From NCBI GenBank assembly GCA_934293575.1, contig CAKQYU010000003.1, positions 203,407-267,406 on the forward strand: a stretch of 64,000 bases of DNA. Reading direction: 5' to 3'. The notes under the pieces are model-generated. The model was not told the DNA's origin. It worked only from the letters and a program-made list of their open reading frames with translations, and ran no database searches. The position numbers and the translations under genes are program-made. Each line of letters begins with the position of its first letter. Positions within the stretch are counted from its first letter, which is position 1. Shown here piece after piece: positions 54,861 to 63,923 of the stretch. Source of the DNA: an uncultured Lachnospiraceae bacterium (GTDB lineage Bacteria > Bacillota > Clostridia > Lachnospirales > Lachnospiraceae).

Positions 54861-55201
54861 GACTCAGACAAATGATCGCGGCTGCAAGGGAGAAATCCCG
54901 CAGGTGAGGAAAGTCCGGGCTTCATAGGGCAGTGTGCCGGATAACGTCCGGTGGAGGCGACTCCCAGGCTAGTGCAACAGAAATATACCGCCAGGCAACT
55001 GGTAAGGGTGGAAAGGCGAGGTAAGAGCTCACCGCTGATCTGGTAACAGGTCAGGCTCTGTAAACCCCACACGAAGCAAGACCGAACAGAGAGCTATGTG
55101 GCTGCCCGTCACGTTCTCGGGTAGGTTGCTTGAACCTGTTGGCAACAGCAGGTCTAGATAGATGATCATTCAACGACATAACCCGGCTTATCGGCTGAGT
55201 C
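54861..55201 (+). ncRNA. rnpB: RNase P RNA
   Basis: The catalytic RNA that trims the 5' ends of tRNA precursors. Conserved blocks: GAGGAAAGTCCGGGC, ACAGAAATATACCGCC, GGTAAGGGTGGAAAGG, AGATAGATGATC and CATAACCCGGCTTAT. The ends are set by the P1 pairing GACTCAG (54861-54867) with CTGAGTC (55195-55201). Length about 341 bases, consistent with the bacterial type A fold rather than the Bacillus type B, though folding was not computed. Promoter and terminator are both visible. Confidence 0.97.
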
Positions 55202-55210
55202 ATAAAAAAA

Positions 55211-55241
55211 GAAGCTTTGCTTATGCAAGGCTTCTTTTTTT
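55211..55241. terminator. Bidirectional terminator between rnpB and the facing gene
   Basis: A 10-bp stem (GAAGCTTTGC / GCAAGGCTTC, one G-U pair) with loop TTAT. Runs of T follow it on the plus strand and, through the A run at 55204-55210, on the minus strand. It serves rnpB and the gene at 55269-55988, which converge on it. Confidence 0.9.
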
Positions 55242-55268
55242 ACTAACGATACGAAAATCAATCGGTAT

Positions 55269-55988
55269 TTACTTTGCCTGAACCAAAACAAGATGGTTCT
55301 CATGCCAATAAATACAATAATCAATCAGACCGGACGAAATTTTAGGATATTTGATTAACAATTCTTCTCTGGCGTGATTGCCGCTTCCAACTTCTGCCAT
55401 AACGGTACGGATTTCCCATATCATATCCTGTCTTGACTGTTCATCCAATAACGAAAATATGTACTGGCTCTTATAAGGCAGATGTGCATAAATATCCGCC
55501 ACCATTGTATCAACCGATACATTCTGATTCCGGTAATCATCAATCAGTTCAAACACCTGACATTTTTCATCATCCGGAATACCCGCATGTCTTGCAATCA
55601 GCTTCGAACACAATTCTGCGACATCCACATCCTTATATCCGAAATCATCAATGTTGTAATCTGCAACCACATCCATCAGCATCTGAAAATGATGTCGAAT
55701 CTGATACTGTGGAAGCTTCGCACAATAATCGGTTAATTCATCATGAATTCCGGTCTCCTCATCCCAATAATGCAGAGCATAAACCCAATATACCAGATAA
55801 CATATCATAATCTCTTCGATTCCGTCCTTATGGTTCGTGAATGAAAAGGCGGACTTTAACTTTGCGCCCAAGCTTTTAAAATCTGTCTCACTTAATGTCA
55901 AATCACTAATCACACGAACATATGGCAGCTGTTTTTCAAAATAATCCTTCATCTGTGGTAAATCAAACTTTTTTCCGGAAACACCCAT
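55269..55988 (-). CDS. Conserved-looking protein of unknown function
   Basis: 239 residues, not recognised. Mostly helical by composition, no membrane segment or signal peptide, so cytoplasmic. It is acidic and rich in Tyr, His and Trp (CYLVYWVYALHYWDEETG; LIDYCIYWHENHLVLVQ). No catalytic motif is seen. AAGGAGGG precedes the ATG, and a near-consensus promoter with a bidirectional terminator makes it a single-gene unit with good expression signals. The codon use matches its neighbours. It may be a lineage-specific protein. Confidence 0.75.
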   Translation of the reverse strand: MGVSGKKFDLPQMKDYFEKQLPYVRVISDLTLSETDFKSLGAKLKSAFSFTNHKDGIEEIMICYLVYWVYALHYWDEETGIHDELTDYCAKLPQYQIRHHFQMLMDVVADYNIDDFGYKDVDVAELCSKLIARHAGIPDDEKCQVFELIDDYRNQNVSVDTMVADIYAHLPYKSQYIFSLLDEQSRQDMIWEIRTVMAEVGSGNHAREELLIKYPKISSGLIDYCIYWHENHLVLVQAK

Positions 55989-56075
55989 TTTGTAGCCCTC
56001 CTTACTTTAAGAATCAAATAGTTGTTTACAAACTAACCTTGATATGCTCCAAAAAGCACTTACGTCAATAAGGAT

Positions 56076-56104
56076 AGTATAGCACAGCGAGTATTTTTTG
56101 TCAC
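56076..56104 (-). promoter_or_regulatory. Sigma-A promoter of the unknown gene at 55269-55988
   Basis: On the minus strand, -35 GTGACA (56099-56104), 17-bp spacer, -10 TATACT (56076-56081). It leaves a leader of about 80 bases before the ATG at 55986-55988. Confidence 0.75.
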
Positions 56105-56180
56105 TATTTTGCACAAATTTCTGCATTATTTTCATTATTTTTTCACAAAAACATACAGGTTTGTAGCCTAATACACGATT

Positions 56181-57839
56181 TTAAACCGGAAAGCAACTTC
56201 CTCCGACAAATTCACGCAGAATACTGTTCTTTGGAATGTTTTCCGAACTGACACATAAAAAGTAATCCAAAAACTTCAACAAACGTTTTGCTTCCTGATA
56301 TTCTCTTGTATCGGAAGGAATTGCAAATAACAACGGTTCCACATAAGGCTTAATTACCGCAAGTTCATAAATCAGAGCGGAATTAAACATAACATCCGCC
56401 TCCTCTTGATATGGGAAAATGTTTTTTTCCTCCCCGCGTCTTACGGAATCCCACATTGCAATCGTCTTTTGTGCACTGTTTCCTCTTGTTCTGGCATCTC
56501 TTACAATCCGTCGAATCAATCTGCCATCCGTTGTTGCCACCCGGTTATGCTCATCTACATTTAACTGCGTCAATGCACTGATATAAATCTTGAATTTGCT
56601 GTAAGCAGGAAGTCCCGCTGTCATTTCCGGATTCAAACCATGAATTCCTTCTATTACAAGAACATCCCCTTCTTCTAACTTCAGTGTATTTCCTCGATAT
56701 TCCCTCTTTCCGAGCTGGAAATTAAAGGTTGGCATCATAACTTCATCACCATCTAACAATCTTGCCATATCCTGATTAAACTGTCCCACATCAACAGCCT
56801 CTAAACACTCAAAGTCATAATTTCCGTTCTCATCCTTCGGTGTGTATTCCCGATCTACAAAATAATTATCCAATGCAATCGGATGCGGTTTTAATCCTAA
56901 TGCACGCAACTGAATACTTAAACGATGAGAAAATGAAGTTTTACCGGATGAACTCGGTCCGGCTATCAAAATGATTTTCTTATCCTCCTGTGCAATCCGT
57001 GCGGCAATATCTGCAATATTTTTTTCCTGCAATGCCTCCTGCACCAGCATCAAATCATTAATTTCACCTTTGGCGATGGCATCATTTAAGCCACCGACGG
57101 TATCGATATTAAGTATTACACCCCAATCATCCGACTGTTTTAATACAGAAAATAATTTCTTGGCAGGAGCAAATTCCGGAAGCACATCCGGATTTCTTCT
57201 TTCCGGCATCTGCAATACGAATCCGTCTTCATACGGATACAGTGCAAACTGTGTCAGATATCCGGTAGATGGAACCATATATCCGTAATAATAATCTTCA
57301 TATCCGTCTAACCGGTACGCATTTGCATTTGATGCACGACGATATTTGAATAGTTTTACCTTGTCCTGTCGTCCCTGCGTTTCAAAACGCTTCATCAGGT
57401 CAGAGGACTTGTAGGTATGTTTTTCGATTGGTAAATCCAACTCTACCAATTCCTGCATTTTTTTTGTTACGTCATTTAACAGGCTTTCCGTTACCTTTGC
57501 GGTCTTACTGTTTAACTCGCAATAATAGCCCTTGCTTAACGAAAACAATACCCGTATCCAGCCATTGGAGCCGCGTTTTTTCAATACCTCACGAAACGCC
57601 TTCAACATCAATAACGTCATGCTCCGTTTGTATGTATCGGAACCAACCTTTTCTGCGGTTGTAACAAACGACACCTCACAATCATACCGTACCGGCTTAT
57701 ATAACTCTGTCAGTTTGCCATTTACATAGGCAAGCACAATCATCCCTTTTTCCTGTGTTCCGTATTCTTTTGCCAACGCACCAAGTGTTGTTCCTTTCTC
57801 CACCTGATAAACTTCTCCATTCAGTGTAACCTTAATCAT
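56181..57839 (-). CDS. TGS-domain uridine kinase-like protein
   Basis: 552 residues. Residues 1-60 are a TGS domain (VYQVEKGTTLGALAKEYG), 60-250 resemble the second (editing-like) domain of threonyl-tRNA synthetase, and 280-500 are a phosphoribulokinase/uridine kinase fold with P-loop IAGPSSSGKTSFSHRL, Walker-B-like VLVIEGIHGLNP and IALDNYFVDRE. This fusion is common in clostridia and is usually named nucleoside or uridine kinase; the acceptor is not proven. The ATG follows AGGAGGG. It ends the minus-strand nif3/trmK/rpoD block (22-bp gap to nif3), so likely shares its transcript. Confidence 0.9.
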   Translation of the reverse strand: MIKVTLNGEVYQVEKGTTLGALAKEYGTQEKGMIVLAYVNGKLTELYKPVRYDCEVSFVTTAEKVGSDTYKRSMTLLMLKAFREVLKKRGSNGWIRVLFSLSKGYYCELNSKTAKVTESLLNDVTKKMQELVELDLPIEKHTYKSSDLMKRFETQGRQDKVKLFKYRRASNANAYRLDGYEDYYYGYMVPSTGYLTQFALYPYEDGFVLQMPERRNPDVLPEFAPAKKLFSVLKQSDDWGVILNIDTVGGLNDAIAKGEINDLMLVQEALQEKNIADIAARIAQEDKKIILIAGPSSSGKTSFSHRLSIQLRALGLKPHPIALDNYFVDREYTPKDENGNYDFECLEAVDVGQFNQDMARLLDGDEVMMPTFNFQLGKREYRGNTLKLEEGDVLVIEGIHGLNPEMTAGLPAYSKFKIYISALTQLNVDEHNRVATTDGRLIRRIVRDARTRGNSAQKTIAMWDSVRRGEEKNIFPYQEEADVMFNSALIYELAVIKPYVEPLLFAIPSDTREYQEAKRLLKFLDYFLCVSSENIPKNSILREFVGGSCFPV

Positions 57840-57861
57840 TGTAAACCCTCCTGACGTTTTC

Positions 57862-58662
57862 TTATAGTACCTGAACCGGACATGTCTGTTTCATACCGTT
57901 AATAATAACCGCATCTCCAATCTGTTCTTTCAGATAATTTTCAATGTATTTTATAAATATATGTTCCAAGCCAAAATGTGTTGCATCGATTACCGTCATT
58001 CCCATATCCATCGCATCCAATCCGCTGTGATGTCCGTAATCTCCGGTAAGATACAAATCATATCCTTCTTTTTTTACCGCCTGCATTTCACTCTTACCGG
58101 CTCCCGGCATAACGGCAATCCTGTCAAATTTCTTATCCTTTTGCTCTTTGCTCTGATAAAGCATTACAAAATCCATATGAAATTTTTCTTTTACCAGTTC
58201 CGCCACTTCCTTTGCAGTCATTGATTTAGGCAGCTTTCCGTATCTTCCCATTCCTTCCGTGCCACCATCCACATCACAAAAATCAATCGGACTAGTATCC
58301 GACAGATTCAGATATTCCGGTCCTGCCGCAAGGTCTGCCATGCCGCCAACCGCATCAAAATTCGTATGCATTGCATAATAACAGATTTGATGTTCCGCTA
58401 AAGTCAGAATTTTTTCCGACACAAAATCATCTTCATTCACCTTCTTTACAGAAGAAAAAATCATCGGATGATGTGTCACCAGCATATCATATCCATTCTC
58501 CACCGCATAAGAAATAACCTCCTTTGATGCATCCAATGCGACCAAAATTTTATGCACTTCTTTTTTCCTTCTGCCCACCAGCAATCCAACATTATCCCAA
58601 TCACAGGCATATTTTTTAGGAGATAATGCATCTAACAGCTTTACAATATCCTGACATTGCAT
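57862..58662 (-). CDS. Nif3-like dinuclear metal-centre protein (YqfO type)
   Basis: 266 residues. WDNVGLLVGRR, VTHHPMIFSSVKKV, MHTNFDAVGGMADLAA and DATHFGLEHIFIKYI hold the His, Asp and Glu residues that bind two metal ions in the Nif3/GTP cyclohydrolase I type 2 family. The exact reaction is unsettled; members form hexamer rings. ATG at 58660-58662 follows AAGGAGGG, which lies in the end of trmK. The gene follows trmK as in many Firmicutes. Shorter than YqfO with its inserted middle domain, so closer to the E. coli YbgI form. Confidence 0.92.
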   Translation of the reverse strand: MQCQDIVKLLDALSPKKYACDWDNVGLLVGRRKKEVHKILVALDASKEVISYAVENGYDMLVTHHPMIFSSVKKVNEDDFVSEKILTLAEHQICYYAMHTNFDAVGGMADLAAGPEYLNLSDTSPIDFCDVDGGTEGMGRYGKLPKSMTAKEVAELVKEKFHMDFVMLYQSKEQKDKKFDRIAVMPGAGKSEMQAVKKEGYDLYLTGDYGHHSGLDAMDMGMTVIDATHFGLEHIFIKYIENYLKEQIGDAVIINGMKQTCPVQVL

Positions 58663-58664
58663 GC

Positions 58665-59417
58665 TTATCCCTCCTTGTACCACATAAGTCCTTGTTCATT
58701 TATTACAATCTGTTTTTGAATCTCTTTATACCGGTTCTTTGTTTTATCCGGCAATTTTTTTTCCTGTTCCCTGCAAATCTCAATCTGATGCAGCAATTGT
58801 TTTGAAATATCCGATAATAAAATCTGCTCTTTTTTTAAAAACTCAAACAAAACAGGATTTTGATGTTCCAAATTATATCTTCCATATGCATAATCGGCTT
58901 CTTCCGGTTCTTCCCATTTGTCATCTTCCCCAACCGGCTGCGCCCGCATCACCGTATAAAATTTGTTATCTTCTATCAACATTTTTTCTTCGCAAATCCG
59001 ATATCCATGCTGATACAGATATCTGCGTACCTTATCAAGTTCCGATTGCGGCTGTAAAATCAGCACAGGCGCTTTTTCTTTATCGGCAAACATGGCACTT
59101 CCACGCTCTAAAATACCGGTAATCAGCAATCCACCCATTCCGGCAATAATAATCGTATCCGCTTCTGCCACCTGCAAGGCATCCATCCCATCACTTAGCC
59201 GCACATCTATTACATTATGTAAACCTGCATTTTGAATGTTTCTTTTTGCAATTTCCAGCGGTCCTTTTCTTACATCCATTGCTATTACTTTCGACGCCAG
59301 CTTTCTTTCCACCAGTGCAATGGATACATATGCATGATCGCAGCCAATATCCGCAATAACATTCGACTGTGGTAAAATCATGCTTACCACAGTCTCCATT
59401 CTTTTTGATAAATTCAT
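58665..59417 (-). CDS. trmK: tRNA (adenine(22)-N1)-methyltransferase
   Basis: 250 residues. IADIGCDHAYVSIALVERK is the SAM-binding motif and IIIAGMGGLLITGIL a characteristic second block. TrmK methylates A22 in the D-loop of several tRNAs. A helical C-terminal region (about 170-250) is the usual coiled-coil extension. It starts 3 bases after the rpoD stop codon, with GGAG inside the rpoD end. Same order (rpoD-trmK-nif3) in many Firmicutes. Confidence 0.95.
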   Translation of the reverse strand: MNLSKRMETVVSMILPQSNVIADIGCDHAYVSIALVERKLASKVIAMDVRKGPLEIAKRNIQNAGLHNVIDVRLSDGMDALQVAEADTIIIAGMGGLLITGILERGSAMFADKEKAPVLILQPQSELDKVRRYLYQHGYRICEEKMLIEDNKFYTVMRAQPVGEDDKWEEPEEADYAYGRYNLEHQNPVLFEFLKKEQILLSDISKQLLHQIEICREQEKKLPDKTKNRYKEIQKQIVINEQGLMWYKEG

Positions 59418-59420
59418 TTT

Positions 59421-60656
59421 TTACTCCAAATAATCTCTCAACTTACGGCTGCGGCTTGGATGTCTCAATTTACGCAATGCCTTTGCCTCAATCTGACGGA
59501 TACGTTCACGCGTTACATTAAATTCTTTTCCGACTTCCTCCAATGTTCTCGCACGTCCATCATCCAATCCGAAACGAAGGCGTAATACCTTCTGTTCTCT
59601 TTCTGTCAAAGTCGATAACACTTCAACCAACTGCTCCTTTAACAGGGTAAATGCTGCTGCATCTGCCGGAACAGGGACATTTTCATCCTGAATGAAATCA
59701 CCCAAATGACTGTCTTCCTCTTCACCAATCGGTGTTTCCAATGAAACCGGCTCCTGTGATATCTTTAAAATCTCACGCACTCTTTCAACCGGGATTTCCA
59801 TTTCTTCCGCAATCTCTTCCGGCGTTGCTTCTCTTCCAAGTTCCTGTAACAACTGACGGGATACACGAATCAGTTTATTAATTGTCTCTACCATATGAAC
59901 CGGAATACGAATGGTTCTTGCCTGATCTGCAATCGCTCTTGTAATTGCCTGACGAATCCACCATGTAGCATACGTTGAAAACTTATATCCCTTGCGGTAA
60001 TCAAATTTTTCAACCGCCTTAATCAGACCTAAGTTACCTTCCTGTATCAAATCAAGGAATAACATGCCTCGTCCGACATATCGTTTTGCAATACTGACAA
60101 CCAGACGAAGATTGGCTTCCGCTAACTTCTTTTTCGCATTTTCACCTACCGCAACCAATCTTTTTAATTCCTTCTTTGCTTCTTCATCAAGCTCCTCTCC
60201 CATTTCTTCTAACTGGGATTGTGCCATATCTCCGGCTTCCATCTGCTTGGCAAGTTCAATTTCTTCCTCTGCACTTAACAGCGGAACCTTACCGATTTCC
60301 TTTAAATACATACGAACCGGATCTTCAATATTCGTTCCTTCCGGAACAGACAAATCAATCTTGTCTACTTCGATTTCTTCTGTATTTTCAACCTCTAATA
60401 AAGCATCTTCATCCGGTTCATCGTCATCATCACCCGGAATTGTCAATACATCCACCTTATTTTTTTCAAGGTAATCAAAAATACGTTCCATCAACTCCGT
60501 TGTCAGCTCAAAATCCTTTGTAAAGCACGCAATGATTTCCGTATCTTCAATTACATTCTTTTTCTTTTTGGCAATTGCTAATAATTCCTCTAATTTCTCC
60601 TGAAATTTTTCTTCATTGAATCCGTCTTTCTTTTCTGGTGCATTTTTCTCTGCCAT
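59421..60656 (-). CDS. rpoD: Primary RNA polymerase sigma factor (sigma-70/sigma-A)
   Basis: 411 residues. An acidic N-terminal part (PGDDDDEPDEDALLEVENTE), then region 1.2 DPVRMYLKEIGKVPLLSAEE, region 2 with KRYVGRGMLFLDLIQEGNLG and FSTYATWWIRQAITRAIADQ (-10 binding), region 3 EATPEEIAEEMEIPVERVRE, and region 4 with TLEEVGKEFNVTRERIRQIE (-35 binding helix-turn-helix). It directs most promoters listed here, which have TTGaca/TATaat patterns. AGGAGG precedes the ATG. Lies between dnaG and trmK in the macromolecular synthesis order. Confidence 0.97.
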   Translation of the reverse strand: MAEKNAPEKKDGFNEEKFQEKLEELLAIAKKKKNVIEDTEIIACFTKDFELTTELMERIFDYLEKNKVDVLTIPGDDDDEPDEDALLEVENTEEIEVDKIDLSVPEGTNIEDPVRMYLKEIGKVPLLSAEEEIELAKQMEAGDMAQSQLEEMGEELDEEAKKELKRLVAVGENAKKKLAEANLRLVVSIAKRYVGRGMLFLDLIQEGNLGLIKAVEKFDYRKGYKFSTYATWWIRQAITRAIADQARTIRIPVHMVETINKLIRVSRQLLQELGREATPEEIAEEMEIPVERVREILKISQEPVSLETPIGEEEDSHLGDFIQDENVPVPADAAAFTLLKEQLVEVLSTLTEREQKVLRLRFGLDDGRARTLEEVGKEFNVTRERIRQIEAKALRKLRHPSRSRKLRDYLE

Positions 60657-60704
60657 TCGTTTATCCTCCTATTATTCTCATCAAGAATCCTTTTCATAAC
60701 TGTA

Positions 60705-62480
60705 TTATTTGATATCCAGACTCAAATTATTTATACGAGCCTTTTCCACCATTAATTTACTAAGCATTTCTCTGTCTTTTTTGTGTTCTTTTATTTGATT
60801 TTCTATGCTTCGTTTTTTAATTCGTTTTACCAATTCTGTAATTGCCTTGGCTTTTTCTTTTCCTTCCACTTCTTTGTCAAAGCGCTCCTGCAAAATCTCA
60901 GACACCATTTCATGTTCTTCTTTGCTCTGATAATGATTGATAATCATTGCCGGAGCCACACTGCCGGTTGCCTGATACTGTTCAAACAAAGCTTTCACAA
61001 TCTCATGATAGACAGGTTCAAAAAAATCATCCGGCGACAAAACACCGTCAAATGCCTTAAATAAAGAAGTATCGTTTACCATCCATGCAATCAGCAGCCG
61101 TTCTGTCTTTAACAGTTGTTTTTCTTTTGCTTCCTCGCTTGACATCCTAGGACCCGGTTGCCGGTACACAGTCCGGTCAATCGCTCCTCCACCTGCCACG
61201 CCATATCTTGTCACCCATTCTTTTAACGCGTCCTTATCAATATCATACAGCTTCGCAATGCTGTCCGTATAATTTTTTCGTTCCAACGGGTCGGAAATAT
61301 AGGAAAGCCTCTGCGCCGCCTTCTTTTGAAATTCGGTTCTTTCCTGTGGATCCTGCTGATTATATTGTTTTGCCAGTAAATCAATCTCAAATACGGTTCC
61401 ACTTTTTGCTTCTTCTATCCGTTTTTCAAACGCTTCCGTGCCTTCCGCCTGAATCAGTTCATCCGGGTCTTTGTACGGCTTTAACGAAATCACCCTTGCC
61501 GGCATTTCAAATTCCCGCATAATCTCCAATGCTCTTAATGCCGCCTTGGTTCCCGCTTCATCACTGTCATAAGCTAAATAGACATGATCCGTATAGCGTT
61601 TAATCAAATTTACCTGTCCGACCGTCAGCGCAGTTCCAAGGGATGCTACTGCATTGTCAAATCCTGCCTGATGCATGGAAATCACATCCATGTAACCCTC
61701 GCAAAAAATAATACCGCTTCGTTTGCTCTTCTTTGCCAGATTCAAACCATACAGATTACGGCTCTTATCAAATACCGGTGTATCCTGTGTATTAATGTAT
61801 TTCGGCTTTCCGTCTCCCATTGTCCGTCCGCCAAATGCTATTACCCGGTTATTCGTATCGATAATCGGATACATGACACGGTTCCAGAACCGGTCGGAAG
61901 CACCGTATTTTTCATCAAACTTTATCAATCCGGAATTTTTCATATCCGCATCCGTATAGCCTTTGTTTTTTAAATATTTGTATAAATCATCACTGTATAC
62001 ATCCGAGTAACCAAGTCCGAATTTCTTAATCGTCTCTTCATTAAGCCCCCGGTTTTGTAAATATTCCAGCGCCTTTTTTCCATGCTCTGTTTTTATCAGA
62101 TAATGAAAATAGGCAGCTGCCAATTTGTTCATTTCTTTTATTTTGGTACGTTCATCCGCCTGTTTCTTTGCTTCCTGCGACATACTTTGTTTGGGTAGGT
62201 CATAACCAACCCGCTCCGCTAACTGCTCCACTGCCTCCGGAAACGAAAAGTTTTCGTGTTCCATCAGGAAGGTAAATACATTTCCTCCCACACCACAGCC
62301 AAAGCAGTGATACATCTGCTTGTCCCGGCTTACATGAAAGGATGGTGTCTTTTCATGATGAAACGGACAACATGCCGTATAGGAATTCCCCTTGTGTTTT
62401 AGGTTTACATAACTTCCTATCACATCCACTATATCATTTCTTGAACGTATTTCTTCTATTACTTCATCTGAATAATACAT
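60705..62480 (-). CDS. dnaG: DNA primase
   Basis: 591 residues. N-terminal zinc-binding domain CPFHHEKTPSFHV...MYHCFGCGVGGN, catalytic TOPRIM part with FCEGYMDVISMHQAG and LAYDSDEAGTKAALRA, and a C-terminal helicase-interaction domain (from about 440). Makes RNA primers at replication forks. The ATG follows AAGGTGGAGTC. dgt is upstream with a 9-base gap, rpoD 48 bases downstream. Confidence 0.97.
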   Translation of the reverse strand: MYYSDEVIEEIRSRNDIVDVIGSYVNLKHKGNSYTACCPFHHEKTPSFHVSRDKQMYHCFGCGVGGNVFTFLMEHENFSFPEAVEQLAERVGYDLPKQSMSQEAKKQADERTKIKEMNKLAAAYFHYLIKTEHGKKALEYLQNRGLNEETIKKFGLGYSDVYSDDLYKYLKNKGYTDADMKNSGLIKFDEKYGASDRFWNRVMYPIIDTNNRVIAFGGRTMGDGKPKYINTQDTPVFDKSRNLYGLNLAKKSKRSGIIFCEGYMDVISMHQAGFDNAVASLGTALTVGQVNLIKRYTDHVYLAYDSDEAGTKAALRALEIMREFEMPARVISLKPYKDPDELIQAEGTEAFEKRIEEAKSGTVFEIDLLAKQYNQQDPQERTEFQKKAAQRLSYISDPLERKNYTDSIAKLYDIDKDALKEWVTRYGVAGGGAIDRTVYRQPGPRMSSEEAKEKQLLKTERLLIAWMVNDTSLFKAFDGVLSPDDFFEPVYHEIVKALFEQYQATGSVAPAMIINHYQSKEEHEMVSEILQERFDKEVEGKEKAKAITELVKRIKKRSIENQIKEHKKDREMLSKLMVEKARINNLSLDIK

Positions 62481-62489
62481 GACTCCACC

Positions 62490-63494
62490 TTATCGTTTCC
62501 ATCCACTTGGTTCAAATGCTTCCTGGAATTTCAAGACTGCATAATTATCCGTCATTCCTGCAATATAATCACACACAACCTGTTCTCTATCCTCTCCCAT
62601 GTCTACCATGGTAAAGTACTCCTCCGGTAACATTTCCGGATGGGAATTATAAAAATGAAACAATTCCTGTAACATTCTCTTTGCTTTGCTTTCTTCTCCC
62701 TTTGCAACCGGATTGGTATATACCGCATCAAATAAAAAGCTTCTTAACTTCGTCATTGCCTGACGGATTCGATCCGAACATATAATATCCGCTTTTCCCT
62801 CACTGTTTGCAATCACATCATGAATAATCGTATTCAACCGGTCTCTGGTTCGATTTCCCAATATATCCGTACATGCCTTTGGTAAATCTTCTTCTAATAA
62901 AATTCCACCCCGCATGGCATCATCAATATCATGGTTAATATAAGCGATTTTATCCGCAATCTGAACGATTTTTCCTTCTAATGTCTGTGGATTTCCGGTT
63001 GTTTTGTGATTCAAAATTCCGTCTCTGACTTCTACTGTCAGATTCAGTCCCTGTCCTTTTTTCTCAAGACGCTCCACAACACGGATACTTTGTTCATTAT
63101 GTTTAAAGCCTTTGGTACAGACTTCGTTCAATGCCCGTTCCCCTGCATGCCCAAACGGAGTATGTCCCAAATCATGTCCCAATGCAATTGCTTCCGTCAA
63201 ATCCTCATTCAACCGTAAAGCTCTTGCAATTGTACGCGCCGTCTGCGACACCTCCAATGTATGTGTCAGACGGGTTCGGTAATGATCTCCCTCCGGTGAC
63301 AGGAAAACCTGTGTCTTTTGTTTTAATCGGCGAAAGGATTTACAATGTAAGATACGGTCTCTGTCTCTTTGATAGATTGTTCTCACATCACACATCGGTT
63401 CCTCTTTGTCCCGTCCCTTTGACTGGTCGGAAAATGAGGCATACTCGCATAAATATTCATGTTCCCAAGCTTCTAATTTTTCCCGGACATTCAT
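62490..63494 (-). CDS. dgt: Deoxyguanosinetriphosphate triphosphohydrolase-like protein
   Basis: 334 residues, HD-domain phosphohydrolase. YRTRLTHTLEVSQTARTIAR and LGHDLGHTPFGHAGERALNE hold the metal-binding His and Asp residues; KIAYINHDIDDAMRGGIL is another family block. Members cleave dNTPs to nucleosides and triphosphate and help set dNTP pools. This is the shorter type found before dnaG in Firmicutes. ATG at 63492-63494 chosen with AAAGGA upstream; a GTG two codons earlier is possible. First complete gene of the dnaG operon. Confidence 0.93.
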   Translation of the reverse strand: MNVREKLEAWEHEYLCEYASFSDQSKGRDKEEPMCDVRTIYQRDRDRILHCKSFRRLKQKTQVFLSPEGDHYRTRLTHTLEVSQTARTIARALRLNEDLTEAIALGHDLGHTPFGHAGERALNEVCTKGFKHNEQSIRVVERLEKKGQGLNLTVEVRDGILNHKTTGNPQTLEGKIVQIADKIAYINHDIDDAMRGGILLEEDLPKACTDILGNRTRDRLNTIIHDVIANSEGKADIICSDRIRQAMTKLRSFLFDAVYTNPVAKGEESKAKRMLQELFHFYNSHPEMLPEEYFTMVDMGEDREQVVCDYIAGMTDNYAVLKFQEAFEPSGWKR

Positions 63495-63578
63495 TTCCAC
63501 TCATCCTTTCATCCTGTATTGTTTCAAAAAAACTCACCCAATAAAGAATATATGACACAAAATGAATTATTCCTTTTT

Positions 63579-63680
63579 TTATTTTTCTTTATTTTCCATA
63601 TTAAGAGGCTTTACGATTAACGAATACACTGTCATAAATATAATTGCAAGCGAACAGATTGCATATATTGGGGAAATCAT
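63579..63680 (-). CDS. Possible small membrane peptide or gene remnant
   Basis: 33 residues, MISPIYAICSLAIIFMTVYS then LIVKPLNMENKEK. One hydrophobic stretch with a basic, charged tail could form a single membrane helix. No good ribosome site is seen before the ATG at 63678-63680. It lies 27 bases after the stop of an ABC-transporter remnant, so it may be what is left of a downstream gene. The gene-free stretch 63495-63923 otherwise holds only that remnant and the tRNA terminator. Confidence 0.3.
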   Translation of the reverse strand: MISPIYAICSLAIIFMTVYSLIVKPLNMENKEK

Positions 63681-63707
63681 TAAATTTATGACACACTTAT
63701 GATTGTT

Positions 63708-63842
63708 TCAATTCGTAAATGAGGAATCGATTTTAATGATTCTATCGCACAATTCCAACGAGGACTCTCTATGTGATACAACAATGATTGTTTTCTCCTT
63801 TGCAATTCGATTTATTGCATCATGAACAATACTTTCACTTAC
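63708..63842 (-). pseudogene. 3' remnant of an ABC transporter ATPase
   Basis: On the minus strand this frame reads SESIVHDAINRIAKEKTIIV then VSHRESSLELCDRIIKID and a stop at 63708-63710. SHR after a hydrophobic strand is the H-loop of an ABC ATPase, and the helix before it is the part following Walker B. Walker A, signature and Walker B are all missing: the frame runs straight into the tRNA-Leu terminator. So only the last ~45 codons remain. Confidence 0.75.
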
Positions 63843-63877
63843 ATGCATTTTAATAAGATCAGCAATACAGAAAGAAA

Positions 63878-63907
63878 AAGAACCCAGGCTTAAATGCCAA
63901 GGTTCTT
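63878..63907 (-). terminator. Terminator after tRNA-Leu
   Basis: On the minus strand AAGAACCTTGGC and GCCTGGGTTCTT form a 12-bp stem (with mismatch/wobble) around ATTTAA, followed by TTTCTTTC. It lies 16 bases after the tRNA 3' end. Confidence 0.8.
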
Positions 63908-63923
63908 AATTTATAAAGAAAAA

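Noticed and set aside
56105..56180. Terminator after the uridine-kinase gene
   Set aside because: Only a very weak dyad and A/T runs are present; no convincing stem.
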